Below are positions 1 to 9,128 of a stretch of DNA of 64,000 bases, one piece after another (position 1 is the first letter of the stretch; each line of letters starts with the position of its first letter). The notes beneath the pieces were generated by a model. It searched no databases. It was not told where the DNA came from and saw only the letters and a list, made by a program, of their open reading frames with translations. A program made the translations under genes and the position numbers. Source of the DNA: UMGS1696 sp964621165 (lineage in GTDB: Bacteria > Bacillota > Clostridia > Oscillospirales > CAG-272); assembly GCA_964621165.1 (NCBI GenBank), contig CAZULC010000005.1, forward strand, positions 78,364-142,363, written 5' to 3'.

Positions 1-1
1 C

Positions 2-3000
2 GTGGATCGGGAGAAGGAAACATTGAATTTCTGGCAGGAAAATAAAGTTTTTGAAAAACAGCTTGAAGAGAGCCGCGGACGGGAGGGCTTCACCTTCTTC
101 GACGGACCTCCTACAGCAAACGGCAAGCCCCACATCGGTCACGTGCTGACGAGGGTCATAAAGGACATGATTCCCCGGTACCAGTGGATGAAGGGGCGCG
201 ACGTGCCGAGAAAAGCCGGATGGGACACCCACGGACTTCCGGTTGAGATTGAAGTTGAAAAGAAACTGGGTCTTGACGGCAAGGACCAGATTGAAAAGTA
301 CGGTCTGGAGCCATTCATAAAGCAGTGCAAGGAGTCGGTCTGGCAGTACAAGAGCATGTGGGAGGACTTTTCCAATACCGTAGGTTTCTGGGTCGACATG
401 GACCACCCCTACGTCACCTACGACAACAACTTCATCGAGTCCGAGTGGTGGGCGCTGAAGGAAATCTGGAACAAGGGGTTATTATACAAGGGCTTCAAGA
501 TTGTCCCCTACTGCCCCCGCTGCGGTACACCTCTGTCGGCTCAGGAAGTGGCTCAGGGTTACAAGACCGTCAAGGAACGCTCAGCCGTGGTCAGATTCAA
601 GGCGGTTGGCGAGGATGCGTACTTCCTTGCGTGGACCACGACTCCTTGGACGTTACCCTCAAACCTTGCGCTCTGCGTGAACCCGGACGAGGTCTATTGC
701 AAGGTCAAGGCAAACGACGGATACGTCTACTACATGGCTAAAGCTCTGCTTGACGCGGTTCTCAGCAAGCTTAAGACAGATGACGCTCCGGCTTACAAAA
801 TCCTCGAGGAATACAAGGGTACGGACCTCGAATACCGGGAATACGAGCCTTTGTTCAGCTGTGCCGGGGAAGCTGCCGCAAAACAGGGCAAGAAGGCTCA
901 CTTCATCACCTGCGACAACTACGTCACCATGTCCGACGGCACGGGTATTGTCCACATTGCGCCCGCATTCGGTGAGGACGACGCAAACGTGGGAAGAAAA
1001 TACGATTTACCGTTTGTACAGTTTGTTGACTCAAAGGGCGACATGACTCCTGAGACTCCTTATGCCGGACTATTTGTGAAGAAGGCTGACCCGGTAATCC
1101 TCGAGGACCTCAAGAAGGAAGGCAAGCTCTTTGACGCGCCCAAGTTCGAGCACGAATACCCCCACTGCTGGAGATGCGACACTCCCCTGATTTACTACGC
1201 CCGGGAGAGCTGGTACATCAAAATGACCGCAGTCAAGGACGACCTCATCAGGAACAACAACACCGTCAACTGGATTCCCGAGTCAATCGGAAAAGGACGG
1301 TTCGGCGACTGGCTAGAGAACGTGCAGGACTGGGCTATCTCCCGCAACCGCTACTGGGGTACGCCGCTTAACATCTGGGAATGCTCCTGCGGACACCGCC
1401 ATTCAGTGGGAAGCATTGCGGAACTCAAGGAAATGTCGTCAAACTGCCCGGAGGACATCGAGCTTCACCGTCCCTACATCGACAGCGTTACGATAAAGTG
1501 TCCGAAATGCGGTGGCGAGATGCACCGTGTTCCCGAGGTTATCGACTGCTGGTTCGACTCTGGCTCCATGCCCTTCGCACAGCACCACTACCCCTTCGAG
1601 AACGAGGATTTGTTCAAGGCTCAGTTTCCGGCGGACTTCATAAGCGAGGCTGTTGACCAAACCCGCGGCTGGTTCTACTCCCTTATGGCGATCTCCACCC
1701 TGCTATTTGACTGCGCACCTTACAGGAACGTTCTGGTTCTCGGTCTGGTGCAGGACGAACACGGACAGAAGATGTCAAAATCCAAGGGCAACGGCGTGGA
1801 TCCATTTGACGCTCTGGCTCAGTACGGCGCCGACGCTATAAGATGGTACTTCTACACCACAAGCGCGCCGTGGCTCCCATCACGTTTCAGCGGAAAGGCG
1901 GTCATGGAAGGTCAGCGGAAGTTCCTTGGCACACTCTGGAACACATACGCATTCTATGTACTGTACGCCGACATTGACTCTTTCGACCCCACCAAGTACA
2001 ATCTCAAGGACTGTGCGCTGACGGTAATGGACAGGTACATTCTCTCCGTCCTCAACTCCACCATCACCGCGGTTGACGGCAATCTCTCAAGCTACCGCAT
2101 TCCCGAGGCGGCAAAGGCTCTCTCACAGTGCGTTGACGAGCTTTCAAACTGGTACGTCCGCCGCTGCCGTGAGCGTTACTGGGGCGTGGAGATGACCGAG
2201 GACAAAATCGCGGCTTACATGACCCTCTACACCTGCCTTGTAACTCTCGCCAAGCTGAGCGCACCCATGGTTCCCTTTATGGCTGACGACATCTACCGCA
2301 ACCTCGTCGGCTCCGTGGACAAGACCGCGCCCATTTCCGTACATCTCTGCTCATACCCCCAGTGCGACGAGTCGTGGATTGACAAGTCACTTGAAGAAAA
2401 CATGAACCGTGTTGTGAACATTGTGGTACTCGGACGTGCGGCAAGAAACGGCGCGAACATCAAGAACCGTCAGCCCCTGTCATGCCTGCACGTGAAGGAA
2501 GACGGAGATGCGCTGTCGGCGTTTTACTCCGATATAATCCGTGACGAGCTGAATGTGAAGGCCGTGAAGTTCATTGACGACATGTCAAGCTTGTCTTCCT
2601 ACTCATTCAAGCCGAACCTCAAGACTGTGGGTCCGAAGTACGGCAAGCTGCTGGGCAAAATCCGCTCGATACTCCAGTCCGACGACTTTGACGGAAACGC
2701 GGCTATGGCTGAGCTTGAAGAAAAAGGCTGCTTAACCCTCGATCTGGGCGACGCAAAGGCCGAACTCTCCCGGGACGATTTACTCATTGAAGTAAAGCAG
2801 AAGGAAGGCTGCTACACGGTATCCGAGGGCAGCGTCACTGTGGCGCTTGACACAACCCTGACCGACGAGCTGATTGACGAAGGCTTCCGCCGTGAGCTTA
2901 TCTCGAAAATCCAGACCATGCGCAAGGAAGCTGGCTTTGTCGTCACCGACCACATTGCGGCTTCGGTTTCGGGAAGCGGCAAGGTTGAAGCAATTCTCAA

Positions 3001-3142
3001 GAAGGATTCAGCCGAATTGACCTCCGCGGTCCTCTGCGACAGGCTTGTGTACGACGGTTGTGACTCAGCAGTCGAGGGCGGATATTTCAAGGAATGGGAC
3101 GTAAACGGCGAGAACGTTAGAATCGGCGTAAAAAAGTTATAA
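2..3142 (+). CDS. ileS: Isoleucyl-tRNA synthetase, type 2, 5' partial
   Basis: Charges tRNA-Ile with isoleucine in the cytoplasm (class I synthetase). The reading frame is already open at the window edge. The first visible residues (DREKETLNFW) match the family a dozen or so residues in, so the true start lies outside and the GTG at base 2 is not trusted. The HIGH signature (GKPHIGH) is at visible residues 42-47 and KMSKS (GQKMSKSKGN) near 590-594. The DGPPTANGKPHIGHVLTR version of the first motif and a length above 1040 residues are those of the eukaryote-like IleRS2 class rather than the roughly 940-residue E. coli type. The C-terminal anticodon-binding and extra domains look complete. The product call is very secure and the subclass call is a family-level inference. 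Confidence 0.97.
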   Translation: MDREKETLNFWQENKVFEKQLEESRGREGFTFFDGPPTANGKPHIGHVLTRVIKDMIPRYQWMKGRDVPRKAGWDTHGLPVEIEVEKKLGLDGKDQIEKYGLEPFIKQCKESVWQYKSMWEDFSNTVGFWVDMDHPYVTYDNNFIESEWWALKEIWNKGLLYKGFKIVPYCPRCGTPLSAQEVAQGYKTVKERSAVVRFKAVGEDAYFLAWTTTPWTLPSNLALCVNPDEVYCKVKANDGYVYYMAKALLDAVLSKLKTDDAPAYKILEEYKGTDLEYREYEPLFSCAGEAAAKQGKKAHFITCDNYVTMSDGTGIVHIAPAFGEDDANVGRKYDLPFVQFVDSKGDMTPETPYAGLFVKKADPVILEDLKKEGKLFDAPKFEHEYPHCWRCDTPLIYYARESWYIKMTAVKDDLIRNNNTVNWIPESIGKGRFGDWLENVQDWAISRNRYWGTPLNIWECSCGHRHSVGSIAELKEMSSNCPEDIELHRPYIDSVTIKCPKCGGEMHRVPEVIDCWFDSGSMPFAQHHYPFENEDLFKAQFPADFISEAVDQTRGWFYSLMAISTLLFDCAPYRNVLVLGLVQDEHGQKMSKSKGNGVDPFDALAQYGADAIRWYFYTTSAPWLPSRFSGKAVMEGQRKFLGTLWNTYAFYVLYADIDSFDPTKYNLKDCALTVMDRYILSVLNSTITAVDGNLSSYRIPEAAKALSQCVDELSNWYVRRCRERYWGVEMTEDKIAAYMTLYTCLVTLAKLSAPMVPFMADDIYRNLVGSVDKTAPISVHLCSYPQCDESWIDKSLEENMNRVVNIVVLGRAARNGANIKNRQPLSCLHVKEDGDALSAFYSDIIRDELNVKAVKFIDDMSSLSSYSFKPNLKTVGPKYGKLLGKIRSILQSDDFDGNAAMAELEEKGCLTLDLGDAKAELSRDDLLIEVKQKEGCYTVSEGSVTVALDTTLTDELIDEGFRRELISKIQTMRKEAGFVVTDHIAASVSGSGKVEAILKKDSAELTSAVLCDRLVYDGCDSAVEGGYFKEWDVNGENVRIGVKKL

Positions 3143-3272
3143 AATAGCTGCTTTGCGTAAAAAAACGGCGATTTTTGGCAATTTGTTGTATGTTTTACAA
3201 ATTTATTAAATAAACTCCATTCGAGGCTTCACTTGTTGTTAATTATGCCTACCACAAAATATTTCAAAACTC

Positions 3273-3301
3273 TTGATTTTAAGCGCATTATTTGATATAA
3301 T
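3273..3301 (+). promoter_or_regulatory. Sigma-A type promoter for HPr
   Basis: TTGATT at 3273-3278 and TATAAT at 3296-3301 are separated by 17 bases. The 356-base gap between ileS and the HPr gene holds this promoter and then an AT-rich leader of about 190 bases. The leader contains an SD-like GAAGGAG near 3378 with no ATG at normal distance. I see no known riboswitch in it. Confidence 0.75.
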
Positions 3302-3498
3302 ATCTGTATACAGGGTGCATCATTTGATTCCCTTTGTGTGTATTAATTTGATATACGCATATACATTGATGTGCCGTTTTGAAGGAGACTAAGTATCGCT
3401 GTGAAACGTGAAAGGCAGTATCTTCACGGGGTGCAGTTTCATTCACAAAATTTATTTTATATTTATTTGCGCTGCTTTTAACAGCATGGAGGATAAAA

Positions 3499-3762
3499 AT
3501 GATTTCTCGTGACGTTACCATACAGAATAACGTAGGTCTCCACGCAAGACCGGCTACATTCTTCATTCAGAAAGCGAACACCTACAAGAGTTCCATCTGG
3601 ATTGAAAAGGACGACCGCAGAGTCAACGCGAAGAGCTTACTGGGCGTTCTTTCCCTCGGCATTGTAAAGGGCATGACAATCACGCTTATTGCAGACGGCA
3701 CAGACGAAAGCGAAGCACTGGAAGGTCTGGCGGCTCTTATCGACACCGGATTTGCCGAATAA
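3499..3762 (+). CDS. ptsH: HPr family phosphocarrier protein
   Basis: Small phosphocarrier of 87 residues, the usual HPr length. The phosphorylatable histidine is His15 in GLHARPA, and the regulatory serine is Ser46 in NAKSLLGVLSLG, so both the EI/PTS and the HPr-kinase sites are present. It would relay phosphate from enzyme I to sugar-specific EII proteins, or act as a CcpA co-regulator when phosphorylated on Ser46 (family knowledge). No EI or EII gene is in the window. An SD (GGAGG) sits just before the ATG. It is followed by its own terminator and then uvrC, a neighbour pair common in Clostridia. A regulatory Crh-like role is possible, but His15 argues for a true HPr. Confidence 0.9.
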   Translation: MISRDVTIQNNVGLHARPATFFIQKANTYKSSIWIEKDDRRVNAKSLLGVLSLGIVKGMTITLIADGTDESEALEGLAALIDTGFAE

Positions 3763-3784
3763 TCAAAGAAAACGAAAATTTCAG

Positions 3785-3836
3785 AATAAACCGAGCGGGG
3801 TCAGTTTTTGTCATGCCTCTGCGCGGTTTATTTATT
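3785..3836 (+). terminator. Terminator after HPr gene
   Basis: Inverted repeat AATAAACCG (3785-3793) / CGGTTTATT (3824-3832), with a T-rich tail. It lies 23 bases after the HPr stop. Confidence 0.65.
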
Positions 3837-3992
3837 TGAATGGGTGTTTGAGACGCGCTTTATACAAGATAATTTTATTTTTCCCGCACCGCTTGGTTTT
3901 CTCTTCCCAGCCGCGGCATAACCTGACTCCACGGCGGAAATACTACATTTCAAAGCTTAAAAACGCTTGAATTTCAAAAGAAAGGAATTGTC

Positions 3993-5942
3993 ATGTCCGA
4001 ACCTCTCTCACCCAATATAGAGTTTCTGCGCAAAAAGGCCGCTTCCCTTCCCCGTTCTCCCGGAGTCTACATCATGCAGAACACGGGGGGAAAAGTCATA
4101 TACGTGGGGAAATCCCGCTCGCTCAGGGATCGCGTTTCGTCATATTTCCACGGGAGCCACAACGAAAAAACGGCGCAGATGGCCTCCTCAGTCCACGACT
4201 TCCGCTTCATCAACTGCAATACGGAAATGGAAGCCCTCGCCCTCGAAAACAGCCTTATCAAGCAGTACACGCCGAAGTACAATATCAAGCTGAAGGACGC
4301 GAAGTCCTACCCGTACATCCGAATTGGAATAAAATCCCAGTGGCCGAGAATCACCATGACCCGTAAGCGGATTCCCGACGGAGCTTTGTACTTCGGCCCG
4401 TATTCATCTACATCAGTCGTGTACACCACCATAGCCCAGCTTGAGCGGACGCTGAAAATCCCCACCTGCAAGAAGCGGTTTCCCGAGGACATCGGCAAGG
4501 ACAGGCCATGCGTTTACTACCAGATCGGGCGGTGCATGGGGGTCTGCTCCGGTGACGTGACTGCCGAGGACTACAAAAAATCCATTGACAGAGCGGCGGA
4601 AATTCTGCGGGGCGGCACAGCTGAAGTGATTCGCTCTTTGACCGCGCAGATGATGAAAGCCTCGGATGAGCTTGAGTTCGAGGAAGCCGCACGGTGCCGT
4701 GACACAATCGACGCTCTCCGGAAGCTGGGCGAAAGGCAAAAGGCTGTGGGCTCCCCGGATACGGAATGCGACGTGATTGGGCTGAGCATGACCAGCTACT
4801 CCGGCGACGAGGTGACGTTCCGGGACTGCGTTACGGTGTTCTACATCCGAAGCGGGTACATTGCTGACAGCGAGCACTTCATCTTCGGCAAGGACGAAAT
4901 TACGCTGGGGTCGGACTTCTACAGTGACGGAAATGACGGAGACGGTGAAAACCGGTATGGGACTGAAATCGGCAGCTATGTTGACGACGACGACTCACCA
5001 CTCTCTTCATTTGTCATGGCATTGTACCAGTCACGGGAGTACATTCCGGCGGAGATTCTACTGTCCTTTGAGCTTCCCGAACACGACCGTGTCCTGCTCT
5101 GCGACTACCTCACGGAAAGATCCGGACGAAAAGTCACAATCAAGACCCCGAAAAAGGGCGGCTCCAAGTACCTCTGCAACATGGCTGTTCACGACGCGGC
5201 GGAACACTCAAAAAATCAGAAAAAGCGCGAGTCCGACAGCGAAAAGACCCTCGTGAATTTGGCGAAGCTTCTCAAGCTTGAAGTTGTGCCGGAGCGGATT
5301 GAAGCCTACGACATCTCAAACTTAGGCGACGAACACATCACGGCGGGCATGGTCGCGGCAATTGACGGAAAGCTGAAAAAGTCGGAGTACCGCACGTTCA
5401 ACATCAAATCCACCTCGGGTCAGGACGACTATGCTTCCATGCGTGAGGCGTTGTTCCGGCGTCTGTCCCACATTGGCGAAGGCTGGGATTATCCGGATTT
5501 GATCCTGCTCGACGGCGGACGGGGGCATGTGTCGGTGATAAAGGAACTGCTTTCCGAGATGGGGCTGGAGATTCCTGTTTACGGCATGGTCAAGGACGAG
5601 CACCACAAGACCCGCACCCTCTGCGACGAGGAAGGAGAACTGAACATAGCCCGACATCAGGACGTTTTCCGGCTGATTTACGAGATTCAGGAGGAAGTCC
5701 ACCGGTACACAGTCGGCCGCATGACGAACGCCAAGCGGAAAACCATGAAAAATTCCACCCTGACGGGAATAAGCGGAATCGGTCCGTCCAAGGCAAAGGC
5801 TTTGATGAAGCATTTCGGCACGCTGACGGCTATTAAAAAAGCAAGCGAGGCGGACATTGCCGAAGTAGCGGGAATCAGCAAAACCGATGCGGAGAACGTG
5901 TACAATTATTTCAGAAAGTCCGCGGCCAAAAAGCAAAAGTAA
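3993..5942 (+). CDS. uvrC: Excinuclease ABC subunit C
   Basis: Nucleotide excision repair nuclease that makes both incisions around a lesion once UvrB is loaded. In order it has an N-terminal GIY-YIG nuclease domain (SPGVYIM ... VIYVGKS, about residues 20-45), a Cys-rich middle (CKKRF, CVYYQIGRCMGVC), a UVR domain that binds UvrB (ELEFEEAARCRD, near 225), the RNase H-like endonuclease domain (YDISNLG, ILLDGGRGH), and a C-terminal helix-hairpin-helix pair (LTGISGIGPSKAKAL). The length of 649 is slightly above the common 590-620, with a low-complexity Asp/Gly insert near residue 310. SD AAGGA is correctly placed before ATG. UvrA and UvrB are not in the window. Confidence 0.97.
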   Translation: MSEPLSPNIEFLRKKAASLPRSPGVYIMQNTGGKVIYVGKSRSLRDRVSSYFHGSHNEKTAQMASSVHDFRFINCNTEMEALALENSLIKQYTPKYNIKLKDAKSYPYIRIGIKSQWPRITMTRKRIPDGALYFGPYSSTSVVYTTIAQLERTLKIPTCKKRFPEDIGKDRPCVYYQIGRCMGVCSGDVTAEDYKKSIDRAAEILRGGTAEVIRSLTAQMMKASDELEFEEAARCRDTIDALRKLGERQKAVGSPDTECDVIGLSMTSYSGDEVTFRDCVTVFYIRSGYIADSEHFIFGKDEITLGSDFYSDGNDGDGENRYGTEIGSYVDDDDSPLSSFVMALYQSREYIPAEILLSFELPEHDRVLLCDYLTERSGRKVTIKTPKKGGSKYLCNMAVHDAAEHSKNQKKRESDSEKTLVNLAKLLKLEVVPERIEAYDISNLGDEHITAGMVAAIDGKLKKSEYRTFNIKSTSGQDDYASMREALFRRLSHIGEGWDYPDLILLDGGRGHVSVIKELLSEMGLEIPVYGMVKDEHHKTRTLCDEEGELNIARHQDVFRLIYEIQEEVHRYTVGRMTNAKRKTMKNSTLTGISGIGPSKAKALMKHFGTLTAIKKASEADIAEVAGISKTDAENVYNYFRKSAAKKQK

Positions 5943-5984
5943 ACTATTATTCATAATTTATTTTAATATTCGGAAGGATTCAAC

Positions 5985-6626
5985 ATGAGAATTATAACAG
6001 GAAGCGCGAGAGGCACAAAGCTCGCCACAATTGAAGGAGAAGCAACCCGCCCCACGTCCGACAAGGTGAAGGAAGCTCTGTTTTCCATGATACAGTTCGA
6101 CATTGAAGGAAGGGTGGTTCTGGATTTGTTCGGGGGAAGCGGTCAGCTGGCACTGGAGGCGTTGTCAAGAGGTGCCGAAAAAGCCACAATCATCGACCAG
6201 TCCCGGGACGCTACGGCTGTGATTATCGATAACGCGAAAAAAACCCACCTGTTCGAGAAGTGCAGAATCTCCACCGCCGACTACACCTCATTCATACGGG
6301 GTGCGGCAAAAAAGGAAAAATACGGCATAATCTTCCTCGACCCGCCATACAACAGCGGACTGATGCACGCCTCACTCAAGGCTCTCTCAAACGCTGAACT
6401 CTTCGCCAACGGGGCTTATATCGTGTGCGAGACGGACTGCGACCTTCCGATTAAGGCCTCCCGTGCGAGAAAGGACGAGGAAATCAACGCAAAATACGTT
6501 TTCAAGGACGTTTTCGGCGAGGATGAAGCCCTTGCTGGAAAATTTGAGGTTCTGAGAAGCGTACTGTACGGCCGGACGAGAATCACGCTTCTTACGCCAA
6601 AATCCGACTTGGGAGAGAACGAATGA
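5985..6626 (+). CDS. rsmD: 16S rRNA (guanine966-N2)-methyltransferase RsmD
   Basis: SAM-dependent methyltransferase of 213 residues that modifies G966 of 16S rRNA. It begins with the family N-terminus MRIITGSARGTKL. It has the SAM-binding motif LDLFGGSGQLALEALSRGA (about residues 45-63) and the catalytic IFLDPPYN (near 120), the D/NPPY motif of N-methyltransferases. SD GGAAGGA precedes the ATG. Its last four bases overlap the coaD start (ATGA), the standard rsmD-coaD pair of Bacillota, so the two are translationally coupled. Confidence 0.93.
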   Translation: MRIITGSARGTKLATIEGEATRPTSDKVKEALFSMIQFDIEGRVVLDLFGGSGQLALEALSRGAEKATIIDQSRDATAVIIDNAKKTHLFEKCRISTADYTSFIRGAAKKEKYGIIFLDPPYNSGLMHASLKALSNAELFANGAYIVCETDCDLPIKASRARKDEEINAKYVFKDVFGEDEALAGKFEVLRSVLYGRTRITLLTPKSDLGENE

Positions 6627-7111
6627 GACGGGCTGTAATCACCGGCAGCTTCGATCCGGTAACATCGGGACACATGGATTTAATCCGTCGCAGTGCGGCA
6701 ATGTTTGACGAACTATTTGTAGTAATCACCTTCAACTCAAAAAAACCCGGCGCGTTCTCCCCGGAAGACAGGCTGACTCTGCTGAAAACCGCAATAGATG
6801 AGCTTGGGGTGGACAACATAAAGGCGGAAATGTACGATGGCCTGACGTCGGACTACATCAAATCGGTTGGGGCGAAGTTCATTGTCAGGGGAGCGAGAAA
6901 CTCCACGGACTTCGACTATGAATATAATCTTTCGCTTATAATGAAGCGTTTTTCGCCGGAATTTGAGACCATAATCCTGCCCTCGTCCCACGAGCTGAGC
7001 GCGATTTCGTCCACGTACGTTCGGGAGCTGTTGAAATACGGCTGTGACCTCGGTGACGCGGTGCCTAAATCCTGCCGGGAGCTTATGGTGGAGCTGTACG
7101 GCAAAGAATAG
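6623..7111 (+). CDS. coaD: Phosphopantetheine adenylyltransferase
   Basis: Penultimate step of coenzyme A synthesis: adenylates 4'-phosphopantetheine to dephospho-CoA. 162 residues, normal length. The nucleotidyltransferase motif GSFDPVTSGHMDLIRR at residues 8-23 holds the (T/H)xGH signature, and the C-terminal ELSAISSTYVREL motif matches the family ISSTxVRE segment. It starts inside the rsmD stop codon. Confidence 0.96.
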   Translation: MRRAVITGSFDPVTSGHMDLIRRSAAMFDELFVVITFNSKKPGAFSPEDRLTLLKTAIDELGVDNIKAEMYDGLTSDYIKSVGAKFIVRGARNSTDFDYEYNLSLIMKRFSPEFETIILPSSHELSAISSTYVRELLKYGCDLGDAVPKSCRELMVELYGKE

Positions 7112-7152
7112 ACAAAATTTAACGCTGCTCTACAATTAAGAAAGGACTGCTT

Positions 7153-7236
7153 ATGGAATCCGACGGCACGGAAAGCCTGATGAGTCGTGAAAAGGCGCGG
7201 TTTTTTTGTAAAATACTTATCCATGCTTGTGGTTGA
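7153..7236 (+). CDS. Possible small ORF, 27 residues
   Basis: An ATG preceded at 7 bases by AAAGGA opens a 27-residue frame (MESDGTESLMSREKARFF..., ending ACG). It lies 41 bases after coaD in the same direction. I recognise no family. The good SD is the only support. It could be the start of a decayed gene or chance. Confidence 0.3.
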   Translation: MESDGTESLMSREKARFFCKILIHACG

Positions 7237-7304
7237 AGCTGCAAAAATTCGTCAAGCCGTACAAAACATATCATGCCTGACGCATCACTTTTATGAATAA
7301 CAAC

Positions 7305-7342
7305 AAAAAGGGGACGGTTTTATTCCATCCCCTGATTTTTTT
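7305..7342. terminator. Bidirectional terminator
   Basis: Stem GGGGACGG (7310-7317) / CCATCCCC (7325-7332) with a 7-base loop, flanked by A5 on the left and T7 on the right. It serves the minus-strand secreted-protein gene and the plus-strand coaD end. Confidence 0.8.
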
Positions 7343-7359
7343 GTTCAGTTCCAGCCTCG

Positions 7360-8715
7360 TCAGCCGATTATGTCTTTGTACATCTGTGAAAGCAGGAACA
7401 TTCTTACGTCAACGTTCCAGTTTCCGGAGCAGCAGCCCCATTCGTAGTCACAGCCGTGGTTGTAACCCCAGTTGTAGTTCCATGTGTATCCCGGCTTGGT
7501 GGTTGTCGTATATCCTGCGACGATTCCGTATTTTTAGAAGTTATACTTGTTGATTACGTCGCACACGTCGTCCTTGCAGCCGTAAACCTAACGGAGCAGG
7601 TTGATGTAATTTGCGGTTCCAGTGAGAATCGCGGATGTGTTGTATGTTTCGCCGTAGTCGTTAACCGTAACGTCCATAACTTTGATTACAGGAATGAGAA
7701 TGCCCTCGGCGCTTCTGATCCATCCGTTCAGGCAGGAGTAGTAATCGCCGCACCAGTCAGTTGACGGACACCATTTGTTTACAGTAATGCAGTCCTTGTT
7801 GTTTGACCAGTTCCAGCCGTCGTCGGTGATTGCGTTGGTGTAGGGACCGATGTAGATGAGCGCGTCGCCGGTGACTGATGAGTAGGTCTTGCTGTACGCG
7901 TGAACAATAACCGCTCCGTTTTCCTCAGCCGTGAGCTTTCCGGAAATCTGGCCGATCTTTGCCTTATCACTGCCAGACGCGATTTTCAGCACGATATCGT
8001 CGTAGGTCTTGCCGTCGCTTGCGGTGATCGTGAAGCCCGTTGTGTCGCCAACCTCAAGTCTCCAAGAATCGGGAACTATGTTCAGCGTGGCGGCGGTCTC
8101 GTGGTGCGTGAAGTCGCGGGCTACATACACGTTGAGCTTGAAGAACGGAACTCCGCCTTCGGTGAAAACGTAAATGTGGGCTGTACCGGACTGGTTTGCC
8201 ACAAGAGTGCCGGACTTTTTGTCGTAGTAAACGGTCTCAGGGTCGCTTGAATAGAAGTAGGCGTTGGAGCAGAAGGTCTTCTCCTGTCCTTCGTCCATGT
8301 GCATATCGTAGGTGTTTTCGGCGAAGTATTCCTCGAGAGCTTTCTTCGCGTTGTCCCTTGAGTAGTATGTGGCTCCCCAGAGGTCACTGCAGTAGATGCT
8401 CTTCGGCACAGTGTATGCGGGAGTGCAGGTTTTAGGTGCGGAAGAGGGGCATCCGTCAACAAAAACAGTGGCTGTGTCGCTCGGGTCGGCTTGCTTTGAA
8501 GCGGGAACAAGTCCGTTCTTTCCGGCCGTGAATACGGTTTTGTCGCTGCCTGTCGACGTTGTTGTGGACGCAGGAGTGTTGCAGGCGATAGTGCTGCTGT
8601 CATGGCTGTCCTCGTGATGGCTCTGGTGCTTCCATATATCAGCGGCAGAGGCAGCACTTGTCAGGATGGCGGCTGTCGCCAGTGCCAGAGATATGGCTTT
8701 TATACCTTTTTTCAT
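7360..8715 (-). pseudogene. Secreted Trp/Cys-rich protein with two in-frame stops
   Basis: The intact first part is 375 codons (8715 to 7588). It starts with a clear signal peptide (MKKGIKAISLALATAAIL, cleavage near AASA), then a Ser/Thr-rich linker, then a beta-rich stretch (NIVPDSWRLEVGDTTGF ... ENGAVIVHAYS) that resembles a bacterial Ig-like (Big2) fold. After TAG at 7588-7590 the same frame continues with clearly coding sequence (VYGCKDDVCDVINKYNF), hits TAA at 7534-7536, and continues again (KYGIVAGYTTTKPGYTW ... MYKDIIG) to TGA at 7360. A terminator follows that third stop, not the first, which supports 7360 as the original end of a protein of about 451 residues. SD AGGAGA and a consensus promoter lie upstream. 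Function unknown; an exported or surface protein. Confidence 0.8.
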
Positions 8716-8758
8716 GATATTCTCCTAAAAATTCTAAAATTATCACTCTACAAGTAAT

Positions 8759-8787
8759 ATTATACAGCATTCGAGCGCCGTTGTCAA
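8759..8787 (-). promoter_or_regulatory. Consensus promoter of the secreted-protein gene
   Basis: On the minus strand, TTGACA (8787-8782) and TATAAT (8764-8759) are 17 bases apart. Both hexamers are perfect. The -35 box overlaps that of the divergent plus-strand promoter. Confidence 0.85.
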
Positions 8788-8809
8788 TGGGAAAATCAAA
8801 CTTTAATAT
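8781..8809 (+). promoter_or_regulatory. Divergent promoter
   Basis: TTGTCA at 8781-8786 and TAATAT at 8804-8809, spacing 17. It shares its -35 bases with the minus-strand promoter and would read into leader copy A and onward to the hydrolase gene. Confidence 0.55.
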
Positions 8810-8847
8810 TGATTTTGCGGATAAATTAATGAGCGGAACTTCCCGCC

Positions 8848-8930
8848 GCGGGAGCTATGCTGTATGGTCGTGGGAATGCGGAAAGTCTCAGCTGAAATGA
8901 CGCCGAGATAACCCGTGGGGTTTTCCCCAC
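8848..8930 (+). repeat. 82-bp leader element, copy A
   Basis: Starts GCGGGAGCT, has GTCGTGGGA 19 bases later, then the core ACGCCGAGATAACCC, and ends in hairpin GTGGGGTTTTCCCCAC (8915-8930). 83 bp. It is the first of two tandem copies between a promoter and the hydrolase gene. See the findings for the family. Confidence 0.75.
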
Positions 8931-8956
8931 CCACCCACTAAAATATGGGGTTGGTA

Positions 8957-8985
8957 TTGATTTTGGCTTGGATTTATGGTAAAAT
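8957..8985 (+). promoter_or_regulatory. Promoter in front of copy B
   Basis: TTGATT at 8957-8962 and TAAAAT at 8980-8985, spacing 17. Copy B begins 16 bases after the -10 box, so it would be transcribed as the hydrolase leader. Confidence 0.65.
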
Positions 8986-9001
8986 AAGTCGATGTGATTT
9001 T

Positions 9002-9086
9002 GCGGGAGCTTATGTTACGTCGTCGTGGGAGCTGTTTAAGTTTCAATTGAAGTTATGCCGAGATTGCCTGCGGGGGGCTTCCCCGC
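9002..9086 (+). repeat. 82-bp leader element, copy B
   Basis: 85 bp. GCGGGAGCT, then GTCGTGGGAGCTG, then core ATGCCGAGATTGCC, then a 3' hairpin of GCGGGG / CCCCGC (9070-9086). It ends 42 bases before the hydrolase start codon, with the SD between. The 414 bases between the two coding regions here are filled by the divergent promoters and copies A and B. Confidence 0.8.
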
Positions 9087-9128
9087 CCGCATACTTACAT
9101 GAGATTTTATTCAAGGAGCGCGGGTTTT

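Noticed and set aside
7175..7200. CTGATGAG followed by GAAA, resembling a hammerhead ribozyme core.
   Set aside because: No stem II closes between the two core parts, stem I and III partners are not found, and there is no correctly placed cleavage triplet. The stretch also lies in a small frame with an SD.
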